A DNA stretch of 64,000 bases from Rhodopseudomonas sp. BR0M22 (GTDB taxonomy: Bacteria > Pseudomonadota > Alphaproteobacteria > Rhizobiales > Xanthobacteraceae), in assembly GCF_010907035.1 (NCBI RefSeq), contig NZ_QUMK01000009.1, positions 1-64,000 on the forward strand. The letters run 5' to 3'. The notes under the pieces were generated by a model. It did no database searches. It saw nothing but the letters and a program-made list of their open reading frames with translations, and was not told where the DNA came from. Positions within the stretch are counted from its first letter, which is position 1; every line of letters begins with the position of its first letter. The position numbers and the translations under genes are program-made. Of the stretch, positions 1 through 9,139 are shown one piece after another.

Positions 1-40
1 GGTATACGCATCGCATGTCCCCGCTCCCCCGCCCGCTCCG

Positions 41-1897
41 ATGACCCGCACCGCGCCCCGCGAAACCGACGACGAACTCGACGCGCGGATGCTGTCGACG
101 TTGAATCATGTGTTCGGCCTGTCGTCGTTCCGCGGCCAGCAGGAAGCGATCGTGCGGCATGTCGCCGATGGCGGCGATGCGTTGGTGCTGATGCCGACCG
201 GCGGCGGCAAGTCGCTGTGCTACCAACTGCCGGCGCTGCTGCGCGACGGCTGCGGCGTGGTGGTGTCGCCGCTGATCGCGCTGATGCGCGACCAGGTGGC
301 AGGGCTGCTGGAAAGCGGCGTGCGCGCCGCGGCGCTGAATTCGACCTTGTCTTACGACGAGGCGAACGCAATCGAGCAACAACTGCTGAAGGGCGAGCTC
401 GATCTGCTCTATGTCGCGCCGGAGCGATTGCTGACACCTCGCTGCCTCGGCCTGTTGGCGCGGGCGAAGATCGCGCTGTTCGCGATCGACGAGGCGCATT
501 GCGTCTCGCAATGGGGCCACGACTTCCGGCCCGAATATGTCGGCCTGTCGGCGATCGCCGAGAAGTTTCCGAACGTGCCGCGGATCGCGCTGACCGCGAC
601 CGCCGATGCGCTGACCCGCCGCGAGATCGCCGAGCGGCTGGTGCTGACGGACGCACCGTGCTTCGTGTCGAGCTTCGACCGGCCCAACATCCGCTACAGC
701 ATCGTCGACAAGCAGAACGCGCCGGCGCAGCTCAAGGCCTTCATCGACGATCGCCACCGCGGCCATTCCGGCGTGGTGTATTGCCTGTCGCGCGCCAAGG
801 TCGAGGACATCGCCGAGACGCTGAGCAAATCCGGCCTCACCGCGCTGCCGTATCACGCCGGCCTGCCGCCGGAGGTGCGCGCGCGCAATCAGGATCGCTT
901 CCTCAACGAAGACGGTATCGTGATCGTCGCCACCATCGCGTTCGGCATGGGCATCGACAAGCCGGACGTGCGGTTCGTCGCGCATCTCGATCTGCCCAAG
1001 AGCATCGAGGCCTATTACCAGGAGACCGGACGCGCCGGCCGCGACGGCAAGCCGTCCGAGGCGTGGATGGCCTACGGGCTCAGCGACATCGTCCAGCAGC
1101 GCCGGATGATCGACGAGAGCAGCGGCTCCGACGCCTTCAAGCGGGTTTCGATGGGCAAGCTGGATGCGCTGGTGGGCCTTTGCGAATCCACCGGCTGTCG
1201 CCGCACCCGACTGCTCGGCTATTTCGGCGAGACGGCGCAGCACGAGAGCTGCGGCAATTGCGACAACTGCCTCACCCCGCCGAAGGTGATCGACGGCACC
1301 GTGCCGGCACAGAAGCTGCTGTCCTGCGCCTATCGCACCGGGCAGCGGTTCGGCGCCCAGCACCTGATCGACGTGCTGCTCGGGCGGCTGACCGATCGCG
1401 TCACTCAATTCGGCCACGACAAGCTGTCGGTGTTCGGCATCGGCGGCGAGTTTGGCGAGAAACAATGGCGCGCGGTGATCCGCCAACTGGTGTCGCTCGG
1501 CCATCTGGCACCGGACAGCGAGGCGTTCGGCGCCTTGAAGCTGACCGAGACCTCCCGGGCGGTGCTCAAGGGGGAAACCCAGGTGATGCTGCGCGAACAG
1601 ACCGGCCGGCCGCCGCGAGCAAAATCCCGCCGCGGCGATCTGGCCGGCGGCGCGTCGCGCGAGACCAGCGGCGATCCAGAGCTGTTTGCCGCGCTGAAAG
1701 CGTGGCGATCTGAAGTGGCCAAGGCGCGCGGCGTGCCGGCCTATGTGGTGCTGCACGATGCCACTATCGATGGACTGGCCGCGGCAAAGCCGCGAACGCT
1801 GGACGAGATGCGGGGCATTCCGGGCATTGGCGACAAAAAGCTCGAGCATTACGGCGCCGCGCTACTGGCAGTTATCGGCGAACGGCGCCAGTCGTAG
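41..1897 (+). CDS. recQ: ATP-dependent DNA helicase RecQ
   Basis: 3'-5' DNA helicase of the RecQ family, acting in recombination and repair of stalled forks. The 618-residue protein has the family's usual length and order: Walker A TGGGKS at residues 53-58, DEAH box at 150-153 followed by the RecQ-typical aromatic-rich loop, the second helicase lobe (GMGIDKPDVR, then QETGRAGRDG), a zinc-binding cysteine cluster ending CGNCDNC at 404-410, a winged-helix region, and a C-terminal HRDC domain at about 540-615 (GIPGIGDKKLEHYG). The ATG at 41 is the first in frame in the window. It appears to stand alone; the next gene starts 80 bases on with its own ribosome site. Confidence 0.97.
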   Translation: MTRTAPRETDDELDARMLSTLNHVFGLSSFRGQQEAIVRHVADGGDALVLMPTGGGKSLCYQLPALLRDGCGVVVSPLIALMRDQVAGLLESGVRAAALNSTLSYDEANAIEQQLLKGELDLLYVAPERLLTPRCLGLLARAKIALFAIDEAHCVSQWGHDFRPEYVGLSAIAEKFPNVPRIALTATADALTRREIAERLVLTDAPCFVSSFDRPNIRYSIVDKQNAPAQLKAFIDDRHRGHSGVVYCLSRAKVEDIAETLSKSGLTALPYHAGLPPEVRARNQDRFLNEDGIVIVATIAFGMGIDKPDVRFVAHLDLPKSIEAYYQETGRAGRDGKPSEAWMAYGLSDIVQQRRMIDESSGSDAFKRVSMGKLDALVGLCESTGCRRTRLLGYFGETAQHESCGNCDNCLTPPKVIDGTVPAQKLLSCAYRTGQRFGAQHLIDVLLGRLTDRVTQFGHDKLSVFGIGGEFGEKQWRAVIRQLVSLGHLAPDSEAFGALKLTETSRAVLKGETQVMLREQTGRPPRAKSRRGDLAGGASRETSGDPELFAALKAWRSEVAKARGVPAYVVLHDATIDGLAAAKPRTLDEMRGIPGIGDKKLEHYGAALLAVIGERRQS

Positions 1898-1977
1898 CGG
1901 CGAGGGACTGCTCCAGATCCTGCTGCCTGGTCCAGATCCTGCAAAGGATCTCCCGACGGACTTCAGGAGGTGTCGCG

Positions 1978-2205
1978 ATGCCGCTTTACGGTTTCCATTG
2001 TAAGCAATGCGACAAGGACAGCGAATTGCTGGTCGGTTTCGACGACAAGCCGCCCTGCCCGGCCTGCGGCAGCCGGCGGATGGAGCGACTGGTGTCGCGC
2101 CCGGCAGCGCCCGGCAAGAGCAAGAGTCTGATCAAAGCCGCACGCGCCCAAGCGGCACGCGAGGGGCACTTCTCGAACTACAGCCGTAACGAGCGTCGCG
2201 GCTGA
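1978..2205 (+). CDS. FmdB-family zinc ribbon protein
   Basis: Small 75-residue protein of the FmdB/CxxC regulatory-type zinc ribbon family. It opens with the family signature MPLYGFHCKQC, and the second knuckle CPAC lies near residues 31-34, so four cysteines can bind one zinc. The tail is basic and rich in Lys/Ala, without motifs. A strong Shine-Dalgarno AGGAGG at 1965-1970 fixes the ATG start. The family's cellular role is poorly established; members are often near formamidase genes, but there is no such neighbour here. Identity as a zinc ribbon is secure, function is not. Confidence 0.85.
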   Translation: MPLYGFHCKQCDKDSELLVGFDDKPPCPACGSRRMERLVSRPAAPGKSKSLIKAARAQAAREGHFSNYSRNERRG

Positions 2206-2326
2206 TCTGGGTTCGAGTCGGGCACGGGTGACCGGTCGGATCAACAGACTGAATCAGACGACGACCCTTGATCAGACGCACTGAGCCCGGTCGCACAGAG
2301 CGAACCGGGCCCGCACACGCCTGCGA

Positions 2327-2605
2327 TCAGTCGGCGTCATAGCCATAGGCGTCATTATAGTCGTATGCGCGGTAGCCAGCGCTCCAGGCGCTGTAGCGAG
2401 GATTCGCCACGCAGTTGCCGCCCGCGCCCTGCGCTGCGTAGCGGCAGGCTTCGAAGCTGACGAAACTGCAGTTGCCGGGATATCCCTGCTGCGCGCCCTG
2501 CTTGCAGTACGGATACTCCACCTGCGCCATCGCGGGCTTGGCAGTCATCAGTTGCGCGGCACCCACTGCGCCGAGCGCCATCGCGGTCAAGGCCAGAGCT
2601 TTCAT
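2327..2605 (-). CDS. DUF3551-type secreted small protein
   Basis: A 92-residue protein with an N-terminal signal peptide (basic MK, a hydrophobic stretch rich in Ala/Leu/Gly, then a PAMAQ cleavage-like site near residue 27), followed by a short mature part with YPYCKQG, a central C-F-x-S-F-E-x-C block and a late NCVANPRY. This cysteine spacing is that of DUF3551, which is abundant in Bradyrhizobium and Rhodopseudomonas and has no known function. I chose the ATG at 2605 rather than an upstream start because GGAGA sits about 8 bases before it and the signal peptide begins there. Likely periplasmic. Confidence 0.75.
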   Translation of the reverse strand: MKALALTAMALGAVGAAQLMTAKPAMAQVEYPYCKQGAQQGYPGNCSFVSFEACRYAAQGAGGNCVANPRYSAWSAGYRAYDYNDAYGYDAD

Positions 2606-2864
2606 CGTGATGTCTCCTGTGTTGCGGGGCACGTCACCGTGCCGTCATGAGTTGCCAACGACACACCGCAACCAACGTTCCAGCGCCCGGCCGGTGCCGC
2701 GTTGTCGCATGCCCGCATTCGGATCCGTCGAATTGCGCCTGGGTCCTGGCGATGGCACAAGCTCGGGTCGAAGCAGACGAGAAATGCGTGCGCACGGCGG
2801 TCAATTGCCACCGTGCGAAAAATCAACGAGTGCGGGGGAATCCGCACCTTTCGGGAGAGAAGCG

Positions 2865-4451
2865 ATGCCGCAAGCGATCGAGGCGCCGGGAGTGGTGACT
2901 CCGTTCGACGGAATGGATGTGCCGTGGCTTTTGAAGCTGCACGCCGAAGCGCGGCGCGCGCATCCGTTCGTGATCTGGGCGCCGTTCGACGGCCCGTCGC
3001 GGAGCTGGAGCTACGGCGAATTCCACGACCGCGTCGGTGCGCTCGCCGCCGGCCTCGCTAGGCGCGGCATCAAGCCGGGCGACTACCTGCTGATCCATCT
3101 CGACAATTGCGTCGAATTCCTGCTCGCCTGGTTCGCCTGCACCGAACTCGGCGCGATCGCGGTGACCACCAACACCCGCTCGGCCGCCGCAGAAATCGAG
3201 TACTTCGCGGAGCATTGCGGCGCGGTCGCCGCCATCACCCAGCCGGCCTATGCCGATCTGGTCGCCGCCAACTGCAAGAAGCTGAAATGGATGGCGGTGA
3301 TCGGACACGATCCCGGCGCGGCAGTCGCCGCGCAGCCGGTCGCGAAGGGCGATTCGTTCGACAGTCTGTTCGGCGACAGCGCCGACCGGCCGCGCCGACC
3401 GACCGATCCGCTGGCGCCGTGCAGCGTGCAGTACACCTCGGGCACCACGTCGCGCCCGAAGGCGGTGCTGTGGACTCACGCCAACGCGTTGTGGGGCGCC
3501 AAGATCAACGCGGCACACCAGACGCTGCGCGCCGACGACGTGCATCTGTTGTATCTGCCGTTGTTCCACACCAATGCGCTGGCCTATTCGATGCTGTCGA
3601 CGCTGTGGGTCGGCGGCACTGTCGTGGTGCAGCCGCGGTTCTCGGCAAGCCGCTTCTGGAAGGTCTCGCTGGAGCATGGCTGCACTTGGCTGTCGACGAT
3701 CCCGTTCTGCATGAAGGCGCTGCTCGAGCACGAGGTCCCGAAGGCGCATCGCTTCCGGCTGTGGGGCACCGCAGTGGCCGAACCGCCGCCGTTCGCCTCG
3801 TTCGGCATCAAGATCATCGGCTGGTGGGGCATGACCGAGACCATCACCCACGGCATCATCGCCGAAGCCGATCAGCCCAACACGCCGATGTCGATCGGCC
3901 GCGCTGCGCCCGAATACGCGATCCGCATCGTCGGCGACGACGGCGCCCCGACACGCGTCGGCGACACCGGCAATCTGCTGATCAAGGGCGTGCCGGGACT
4001 GTCGCTGTTCAAGGAGTATCTGCACAACGAGACGGCGACGCGCGACAGTTTCGATGAGTTCGGTTACTTCATCACCGGCGACCGCGTGACGCGGCTCGAA
4101 CACGGCGCAATTCGGTTCGGCGACCGCGCCAAGGATATGCTGAAGGTCGGCGGCGAGAATGTCGCGGCATCCGAGATCGAGCAGGTGGTGATCACCGTGC
4201 CGGGCGTGCGCGAAGCCGCGGTAGTGGCCAAGAAGCACCCGATGCTCGACGAAGTGCCGGTGGTCTTCGTGATTCCGCAAGGCGGCGTCGCCGCGGCGCC
4301 TCCGGATTTTGCCGATCGCATCACCGCGGCCTGCGCCGCCGCGCTCGCCGACTTCAAGCGCCCGCGCGAAATCCGCCTGGTCGACGACATGCCGCGATCG
4401 ACGCTGGAGAAGGTCGCGAAAGCCGAACTCCGCAAGATGCTAGCAGAGTAA
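2865..4451 (+). CDS. AMP-forming acyl-CoA synthetase (ANL superfamily)
   Basis: ATP-dependent acyl/aryl-CoA ligase of the ANL superfamily (528 residues), making an acyl-adenylate and then an acyl-CoA. Seen motifs: the phosphate loop YTSGTTSRPKAV, the GWWGMTETITHG region that binds adenylate, the TGDRV motif, the hinge GDRAKDMLKVGGENV, and a C-terminal lysine in STLEKVAKAEL that should be the adenylation Lys. Overall it resembles the crotonobetaine/carnitine-CoA ligase (CaiC-like) branch, but the substrate cannot be read from sequence. The ATG at 2865 is preceded by GGGAGAG; the open frame extends upstream without conserved features. It stands alone, convergent with the HD-GYP gene. Confidence 0.88.
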   Translation: MPQAIEAPGVVTPFDGMDVPWLLKLHAEARRAHPFVIWAPFDGPSRSWSYGEFHDRVGALAAGLARRGIKPGDYLLIHLDNCVEFLLAWFACTELGAIAVTTNTRSAAAEIEYFAEHCGAVAAITQPAYADLVAANCKKLKWMAVIGHDPGAAVAAQPVAKGDSFDSLFGDSADRPRRPTDPLAPCSVQYTSGTTSRPKAVLWTHANALWGAKINAAHQTLRADDVHLLYLPLFHTNALAYSMLSTLWVGGTVVVQPRFSASRFWKVSLEHGCTWLSTIPFCMKALLEHEVPKAHRFRLWGTAVAEPPPFASFGIKIIGWWGMTETITHGIIAEADQPNTPMSIGRAAPEYAIRIVGDDGAPTRVGDTGNLLIKGVPGLSLFKEYLHNETATRDSFDEFGYFITGDRVTRLEHGAIRFGDRAKDMLKVGGENVAASEIEQVVITVPGVREAAVVAKKHPMLDEVPVVFVIPQGGVAAAPPDFADRITAACAAALADFKRPREIRLVDDMPRSTLEKVAKAELRKMLAE

Positions 4452-4461
4452 TCATTCCTCA

Positions 4462-4556
4462 CGTCATTCCGGGGCGCGCCGCGAGGCGCGAACCCGGAAT
4501 CTCGAGGTTCAGGACGAAGCAGTTCCGGGTGCGCTTCGCGCGTCCCAGAATGGCAG
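4462..4556. repeat. Interspersed palindromic repeat pair (CGTCATTCCGGG family)
   Basis: Two inverted units lie between two convergent genes: CGTCATTCCGGGGCGCG...CGAACCCGGAAT at 4462-4500 and its inverted, partly decayed partner TTCCGGGTGCGCTTCGCGCG...AGAATGG up to 4556. Each half can fold into a GC-rich hairpin. The composition and layout match REP-like elements common between genes in this bacterial group. The position between two 3' ends suggests it could also slow convergent transcription. Confidence 0.75.
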
Positions 4557-4563
4557 GCCCCGA

Positions 4564-5667
4564 TCAGCCGCCCATCGCCACCGGACGGAACGCCTGCAGC
4601 AGGCGCTGGTCGATTTTGCCGCCCATGTTTTCCATCGCGATAAACGCCTGCAACGGCGTCTTCGGCGTGTGATTCTTACGCGGTGCCACGAGGGAAGCGA
4701 AGATGTCGACGATGGTGGTGATGCGGACGATGTCGGCGATCTGATCGCCGTGCAGCCCATCCGGATACCCCGAGCCGTCGAGCAGCTCGTGATGGTGCAA
4801 CACCACGTCGAGCGTCTCGCGCGGGAAGCTGCCTTCGGCGACCAGCGCCTCGTAGCCGCGCCGCGGATGCTCGCGGAATTTGCGCAAGGAGTCGCCGTTC
4901 AGATTGTCGAGGTTGTCCAGCGCCGACACGTCCACATAGGCTTTGCCGACGTCGTACAGCAGCGCCGCACGGGTCAGGCGGCGCTGATCCTCCTCGCGCA
5001 TCCCGAGATATTGCGCGAACGCGACCGCAAAGCCGGTCGCGAACAGGCAGAGCCGATAGCTTTCATCGTGATGGCGGCCGACGGTGGCGAGCCATTCGCG
5101 CAGCGACGACCGCTTGATCGCCCTGAGAATAGGACCTTCCGCCTGCATCACGTCCTGAAACGTCAGCGGCTTACCGTGCAGCCGCTCGAACATCTTCACC
5201 AGCACCTTGTGGGCGGCGGTGACGCCGTCGCTCAGCGCTTCGGCGCGCGCGGTCGCGGTGTCCTCGGAAGGGTCCGGAAACGCCGCGCGGATCCGCTGCA
5301 GCAGGTCGCGGGGATCGAACGGACGCGCGATGGTGTCGGTGGCGCCGAGCGCCCACGCCTGCATCGAGCCGTGATGCAGCTCATCGGCGAGCACGAACAA
5401 CCGAGGCATCGGCTGATAGGCACCGCCGAGCAGCTTGCGCCGAACCAATTGCACGCTGTCCGCGGAACGCAGATTGATGTCGACCACGATGCCGGACAGA
5501 TCGCGCGACGGCGCATCCGGCAACTGCGCGGTCGGCACGGTCTCGACCTCCGCCACGCTCGCCAAAATGCCCGCAATATCGACACTTCGATCGCGGCGAT
5601 CGGACGCCAGCAGCAGTCGCCGTCGCGGCGCAGGATTGGTCGCGGGTTGTCGGGCTAACGCATTCAT
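4564..5667 (-). CDS. Receiver-like/HD-GYP domain protein with degenerate active site
   Basis: A 367-residue protein with an N-terminal CheY-like domain (about residues 15-130) and a C-terminal HD-GYP-type domain (about 190-340). HD-GYP enzymes hydrolyse cyclic di-GMP. The GYP part is intact (HHHELLDGSGYPDGL, about 291-305) and the late VDIF aspartate is present, but the metal-binding HD pair reads YD (Y238-D239). In the receiver part Asp63 could be the phosphosite, while the conserved Lys before Pro is Arg115. So phosphorylation and catalysis are both doubtful. Start: the ATG at 5667; an in-frame TTG at 5700 is an alternative with no better ribosome site. No neighbouring kinase. Confidence 0.8.
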   Translation of the reverse strand: MNALARQPATNPAPRRRLLLASDRRDRSVDIAGILASVAEVETVPTAQLPDAPSRDLSGIVVDINLRSADSVQLVRRKLLGGAYQPMPRLFVLADELHHGSMQAWALGATDTIARPFDPRDLLQRIRAAFPDPSEDTATARAEALSDGVTAAHKVLVKMFERLHGKPLTFQDVMQAEGPILRAIKRSSLREWLATVGRHHDESYRLCLFATGFAVAFAQYLGMREEDQRRLTRAALLYDVGKAYVDVSALDNLDNLNGDSLRKFREHPRRGYEALVAEGSFPRETLDVVLHHHELLDGSGYPDGLHGDQIADIVRITTIVDIFASLVAPRKNHTPKTPLQAFIAMENMGGKIDQRLLQAFRPVAMGG

Positions 5668-5883
5668 ACAGATCACCGGATCGATGCTTTGGGCAGGCAA
5701 TGGTCATACACTAAGGAGAAACTCGTTCCCTGAGATTAACGGGCGTTGTTAACGAGGCGTGACCGTCGCGGCGTGCATTTGATACAATGTCAAAACCGTG
5801 ATTATGCGAGGGGTCGCGCTCGGAAGACGCATCGGTATGATGCGCATCAGATGGCTCTTTCGACTAAGACGGAACGGAGACAG

Positions 5884-6249
5884 ATGACCGTGATACCGCC
5901 CGCGATGGTTCGTTTGCTCTGCGCCGTAACGATCGTCGCCGGCGCGCTGCTATCGGTCGCACCGGCCTTCGCTCAACAACCCGCGCAGATCGCCCCGCCG
6001 CCGTTCACGGCGACGCTGTCCAATACCACGCCGCTCGTGTTCGGCATGGACGCCAACGAGGCCGCGAGCGCCCTCGGCATGCCGCTCAATTATGTCGGCG
6101 GCGGCCCCGGCAACGAAACCTATTTGGTGATCCGCACCCAGGGCGGCACCGGATTCTTCGACCGCAAGGACCGGCTGTATCTGCAATTCCGCCACGGCCG
6201 GCTGGCCGGCTGGAAGGGGGACTGGGGCCGCAACTGGATGTGGCGATAG
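5884..6249 (+). CDS. Hypothetical secreted protein
   Basis: A 121-residue protein with a clear signal peptide (MVRLLCAVTIVAGALLSVAPAFAQQ, cleavage near residue 32). The mature part holds the phrase VFGMDANEAASALGMPLNYVGG and ends in an aromatic stretch WKGDWGRNWMWR. I do not recognise a named domain; the block resembles short periplasmic proteins with a small beta-rich repeat. The ATG at 5884 has GGAG at 5876-5879; a longer in-frame start at 5746 would bury the signal peptide. Its 3' end lies 56 bases before the hydrolase gene, so they may be co-transcribed. Confidence 0.65.
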   Translation: MTVIPPAMVRLLCAVTIVAGALLSVAPAFAQQPAQIAPPPFTATLSNTTPLVFGMDANEAASALGMPLNYVGGGPGNETYLVIRTQGGTGFFDRKDRLYLQFRHGRLAGWKGDWGRNWMWR

Positions 6250-6305
6250 CGCCGGTCCGCCCGTCTCGATCGAATCCATCGTCATCACAACGCAGAGGAT
6301 CGCCC

Positions 6306-6977
6306 GTGGGACACGACATCACGCTGAAGGCCGCCGACGATTTCGAATTCGGCGGTTATCGGGCCGATTCGGCCGGCACTCCGAAAGCCGCGATCGTCGT
6401 GATTCAGGAAATCTTCGGGGTCAATCATCACATCCGCAACGTCTGCGACCGCCTCGCCGCGCAAGGCTACGTGGCGATTGCGCCGTCGATCTTCGATCGC
6501 ACGGAACCCAACTTCCAGAGCGGCTATTCGCCCGAAGAGATCGCGGTGGCACGCAAATTCGTCGCCAATCCGGATTGGCCCGCGATGCTGCGCGACACCC
6601 AGGCGGCGATCGACGCGGTGCGGGCTGTCGGCCCTGTCGGCATCATCGGCTTTTGTCTCGGCGGCAGCGTCGCCTATGCGGCGGCCACCAAGCTGCAGGG
6701 GCTGAAGGCCGCGGTCGGCTACTACGGCGGCGCCATCGTGCGTTTCGCCGATGACAAGCCATCGGTGCCGACGCAATTGCATTTCGGTGAGAAGGATTCC
6801 GGAATTCCGCTCAGCGACGTCGAAGCCATCCGGTCGAAGCGACCAGAGGTCGAGATCCTGGTGTATCCGGGCGCGCAGCACGGCTTCGGCTGCGACGAAC
6901 GGGCAAGCTACGACAAGCCGAGCTCTGATCTCGCCTGGCAGCGCAGCCTGGCGTTCTTCGCATCACATCTGAAGTGA
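6306..6977 (+). CDS. Dienelactone hydrolase family protein
   Basis: Alpha/beta hydrolase of the dienelactone hydrolase family (223 residues), which in characterised members opens carboxymethylene butenolide in chlorocatechol degradation; most genome copies have unknown substrates. Seen: QEIFGVN with the catalytic-site Glu, the nucleophile elbow GFCLGGS with Cys in place of Ser as in true dienelactone hydrolases, and the late YPGAQHGF with the catalytic His. I chose the GTG at 6306 because GAGG lies about 10 bases upstream and homologues begin with this GHDITLKA segment. Upstream codons overlap the preceding gene and look non-coding. Cytoplasmic. Confidence 0.87.
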   Translation: MGHDITLKAADDFEFGGYRADSAGTPKAAIVVIQEIFGVNHHIRNVCDRLAAQGYVAIAPSIFDRTEPNFQSGYSPEEIAVARKFVANPDWPAMLRDTQAAIDAVRAVGPVGIIGFCLGGSVAYAAATKLQGLKAAVGYYGGAIVRFADDKPSVPTQLHFGEKDSGIPLSDVEAIRSKRPEVEILVYPGAQHGFGCDERASYDKPSSDLAWQRSLAFFASHLK

Positions 6978-7007
6978 CTGTGGTCGAAGTCGGCTTCGGG
7001 GCGCCGG

Positions 7008-7661
7008 TCAGAACCAGCGCTCACCGACATAGACCGTGTCGCCGGGGCTGAGCGGGGTGCCGAGCGGCACCACTTCGCGCACCGTCGCGCCGCCTTCGGG
7101 ATGCGTCACCGTTACATGATCGCGCTGCGCCCGCGGGGTGAAGCCACCGGCAATCGCGACGGCGCTTTCGACGCTCATATGCGGCACATACGGATACTGA
7201 CCCGGCGCCGTCACCTCACCGAGGATAAAGAACGGCCGATACGATTCCACTTCGACCGCCACCGAGGGCTCGCGAATGAAGCCGCGGCGCAGCCGCGAGG
7301 TGATCTCGGCGGCAAGACCTGCGGGCGTGCGACCGCGCGCCGGCACCGAGCCGATCAGCGGCATCGTGATCGCGCCGGCCGCGTCGATCGAATAGGTGTT
7401 GGTCAGCCCTTCCTGGCCGTAGACCACGACGCGCAGCCGATCGCCGGCGTCGAGCCGGTAAGCCGGCTCCGGACCATTGGGCGCCGCATAGGCCGTGGCC
7501 ATCGGCGGAACGCGTCCGCCATAGGCGATGGTATCGAGTGTGTTCTGCGGCTGCACCATGACGACCGGGCCCGAGCGACGCATGCAGCCGCCGAGCGCCA
7601 GCGCGGTCGCCACGATGATCATCGATACTTGAAACGCGCCTACTACACGCACTGGAGCCAT
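7008..7661 (-). CDS. Polysaccharide export lipoprotein (Wza-like)
   Basis: Outer-membrane polysaccharide export protein, 217 residues. A lipobox LGGC ends the signal peptide at about residue 26, so the mature protein should be lipid-anchored. A Poly_export domain follows (YRLDAGDRLRVVVYGQ...MPLIGSVPARGRTPAGLAAEI, about 67-130) and then an SLBB-like segment (FILGEVTAPGQYPYVPHMSVESAVAIAGGF). Family members form the export channel for capsule or exopolysaccharide together with a Wzc-like kinase. It is short compared with Wza (about 380 residues), as is common for alphaproteobacterial forms with one SLBB repeat. No other capsule gene is in the window. Confidence 0.87.
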   Translation of the reverse strand: MAPVRVVGAFQVSMIIVATALALGGCMRRSGPVVMVQPQNTLDTIAYGGRVPPMATAYAAPNGPEPAYRLDAGDRLRVVVYGQEGLTNTYSIDAAGAITMPLIGSVPARGRTPAGLAAEITSRLRRGFIREPSVAVEVESYRPFFILGEVTAPGQYPYVPHMSVESAVAIAGGFTPRAQRDHVTVTHPEGGATVREVVPLGTPLSPGDTVYVGERWF

Positions 7662-7768
7662 CCCTCGTCACGAGACGGCTTTGTTTATGACCCGTTAGGG
7701 TTAACAAACGGTTTGGGCCGGGAAGCGCGTCCCGCTCGTCCGGTGGAGGCGACATCCCAGCCCCGTGT

Positions 7769-7791
7769 GCCGCCGCAGACCGTGCGGCGGC
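7769..7791 (-). other. Stable stem-loop between msrA and the export gene
   Basis: GCCGCCGCA GACCG TGCGGCGGC forms a perfect 9-bp GC-only-rich stem with a 5-base loop. It lies 25 bases past the stop of msrA in its direction of transcription. There is no run of U after it on either strand, so it is not a classic intrinsic terminator; it could stabilise the msrA mRNA end or act with Rho. Confidence 0.5.
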
Positions 7792-7815
7792 AGACGGGTC
7801 TGGTTTTCCGTCGAC

Positions 7816-8472
7816 TTAGACCGCGACGCCGACCCCGACCGGGCACGACACGCCTGTGCCGCCGAGACCGCAATAGCCGCCGGGATTCTTGGCGAGATAC
7901 TGCTGGTGGTAGTCCTCGGCGTAATAGAACGGACCTGACGGCGCGATCTCGGTGGTGATCGGACCGTAGCCCTTCGACTTCAGCGCCGCCGCATAAGACT
8001 CACGCGAGGCTTTGGCAGCCCGGTCCTGATCGTCCCCAAAGGTGTAGATCGCCGAGCGATATTGCGACCCGACGTCGTTGCCCTGCCGCATCCCCTGGGT
8101 CGGGTCGTGGCTTTCCCAGAAGGTCTTCAGCAGCGTGTCGTAAGAGATCTTGGCGGGATCGAACGCCACCAGCACCACTTCGGTGTGGCCGGTCCGCCCC
8201 GAGCAGACCTCCTCGTAGGTCGGATTGGGCGTGAAGCCGCCGGCGTAGCCGACCGCAGTGGTGTAGACGCCGTCGCCGAGCTGCCAGAACTTGCGCTCGG
8301 CGCCCCAGAAGCAGCCGAGTCCGAACACCGCCTGCTGCAGGCCTTCGGGGAACGGCGGCTGCAGCCGGTGGCCATTGACGAAATGCGTGCGCGCCGTCGG
8401 GATCGGCGTCGGCCGACCCGGCAACGCCTCGGCGGCACTCGGCATCGCGGTCGATTTGCGCATGAAGAACAT
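7816..8472 (-). CDS. msrA: Peptide methionine (S)-S-oxide reductase MsrA
   Basis: Reduces methionine-S-sulfoxide in oxidised proteins. The 218-residue protein (E. coli MsrA is 212) has the catalytic GCFWG motif near residue 56, the YAGG and GHTEVV motifs, and the usual SQYRSAIY and AEDYHQQYL segments; a C-terminal Cys in GYCGLGG and one in SCPVG can resolve the disulfide. The ATG at 8472 is preceded by GGGAGGG at a good distance; an in-frame start at 8526 has no ribosome site. Monocistronic as far as can be seen. Confidence 0.95.
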   Translation of the reverse strand: MFFMRKSTAMPSAAEALPGRPTPIPTARTHFVNGHRLQPPFPEGLQQAVFGLGCFWGAERKFWQLGDGVYTTAVGYAGGFTPNPTYEEVCSGRTGHTEVVLVAFDPAKISYDTLLKTFWESHDPTQGMRQGNDVGSQYRSAIYTFGDDQDRAAKASRESYAAALKSKGYGPITTEIAPSGPFYYAEDYHQQYLAKNPGGYCGLGGTGVSCPVGVGVAV

Positions 8473-8645
8473 CGAAGACCCTCCCGGCGCGGACGCAAGC
8501 GGCGGGTTGCCGCATGGTCTGCGCATCCATGATGGCGACAGCCGGCCCCAGCGTGGCGCTGATGCAATCGGCTCTCAACTCAATTTCAGGATAGATATAG
8601 GCGTCTTCGCAGCGGCGGCGAGATTGTTACGCCGCGGCCGGCCCG

Positions 8646-8963
8646 TCAGTCGCGGGCATAGCCGATCAACGGCTTGCGCGGGCGGAACAGCAGCATCAGC
8701 GCCAGCCCGATCACGCCCAGCACCGCGAAGGTCGGCTGCGTCAGCACAAATTTGGCGACATGATCCCAAACCCAGGGAGCGGTCTGCTCGAGCCAGTCTC
8801 GGAACGATTGCTGGCTGGCCTGATGGATGTCGTTCCAGAAATCCCCGAGCTTGGTCAGTTGCACCGAATTGTCGGCAACCGACCGCGCGCCGTCATAGAC
8901 CAGGAAGATGAAACCTCCGGTCAGAAACAGCAGGCCGATCAGCCGAAATAAGCCGCGGATCAT
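8646..8963 (-). CDS. Small membrane protein, two predicted helices
   Basis: A 105-residue protein with a hydrophobic segment at about residues 4-24 (LFRLIGLLFLTGGFIFLVYDG), an amphipathic middle with several Trp (FWNDIHQASQQSF, LEQTAPWVWDHV), and a second membrane segment at about 76-94 ending in basic RPRKP. I do not recognise a characterised family; similar short proteins occur in related bacteria. Topology N-in/C-in with a periplasmic loop is suggested by the basic ends. It is divergent from rpsT. Confidence 0.6.
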   Translation of the reverse strand: MIRGLFRLIGLLFLTGGFIFLVYDGARSVADNSVQLTKLGDFWNDIHQASQQSFRDWLEQTAPWVWDHVAKFVLTQPTFAVLGVIGLALMLLFRPRKPLIGYARD

Positions 8964-9110
8964 CTCAACTACCCCGATTGCCTCTGCCCCGAGCCGGGCT
9001 TACCGGGCGGAACGCCGGAATTCAACCTCACTAGGCCCCGGGCGGCGTGCGATGGCGACGGTTCCGGGTTCCCCCTCTAGAAGGGGCCGGCACTCGGCAG
9101 CGCGTCCCCG

Positions 9111-9139
9111 TTGACGCTGGATAGCACTGCCAGTATAAC
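9111..9139 (+). promoter_or_regulatory. Sigma-70-type promoter for rpsT
   Basis: TTGACG at 9111-9116 and TATAAC at 9134-9139 are separated by exactly 17 bases, one mismatch each from the consensus. The predicted start lies near 9146, giving an untranslated leader of about 178 bases before rpsT. The rest of 8964-9323 holds no gene I can support. Confidence 0.65.

Noticed and set aside
5777-5796. FNR-like TTGATACAATGTCAA
   Set aside because: The arms are one base too far apart for a FixK/FNR site and no oxygen-related gene follows.
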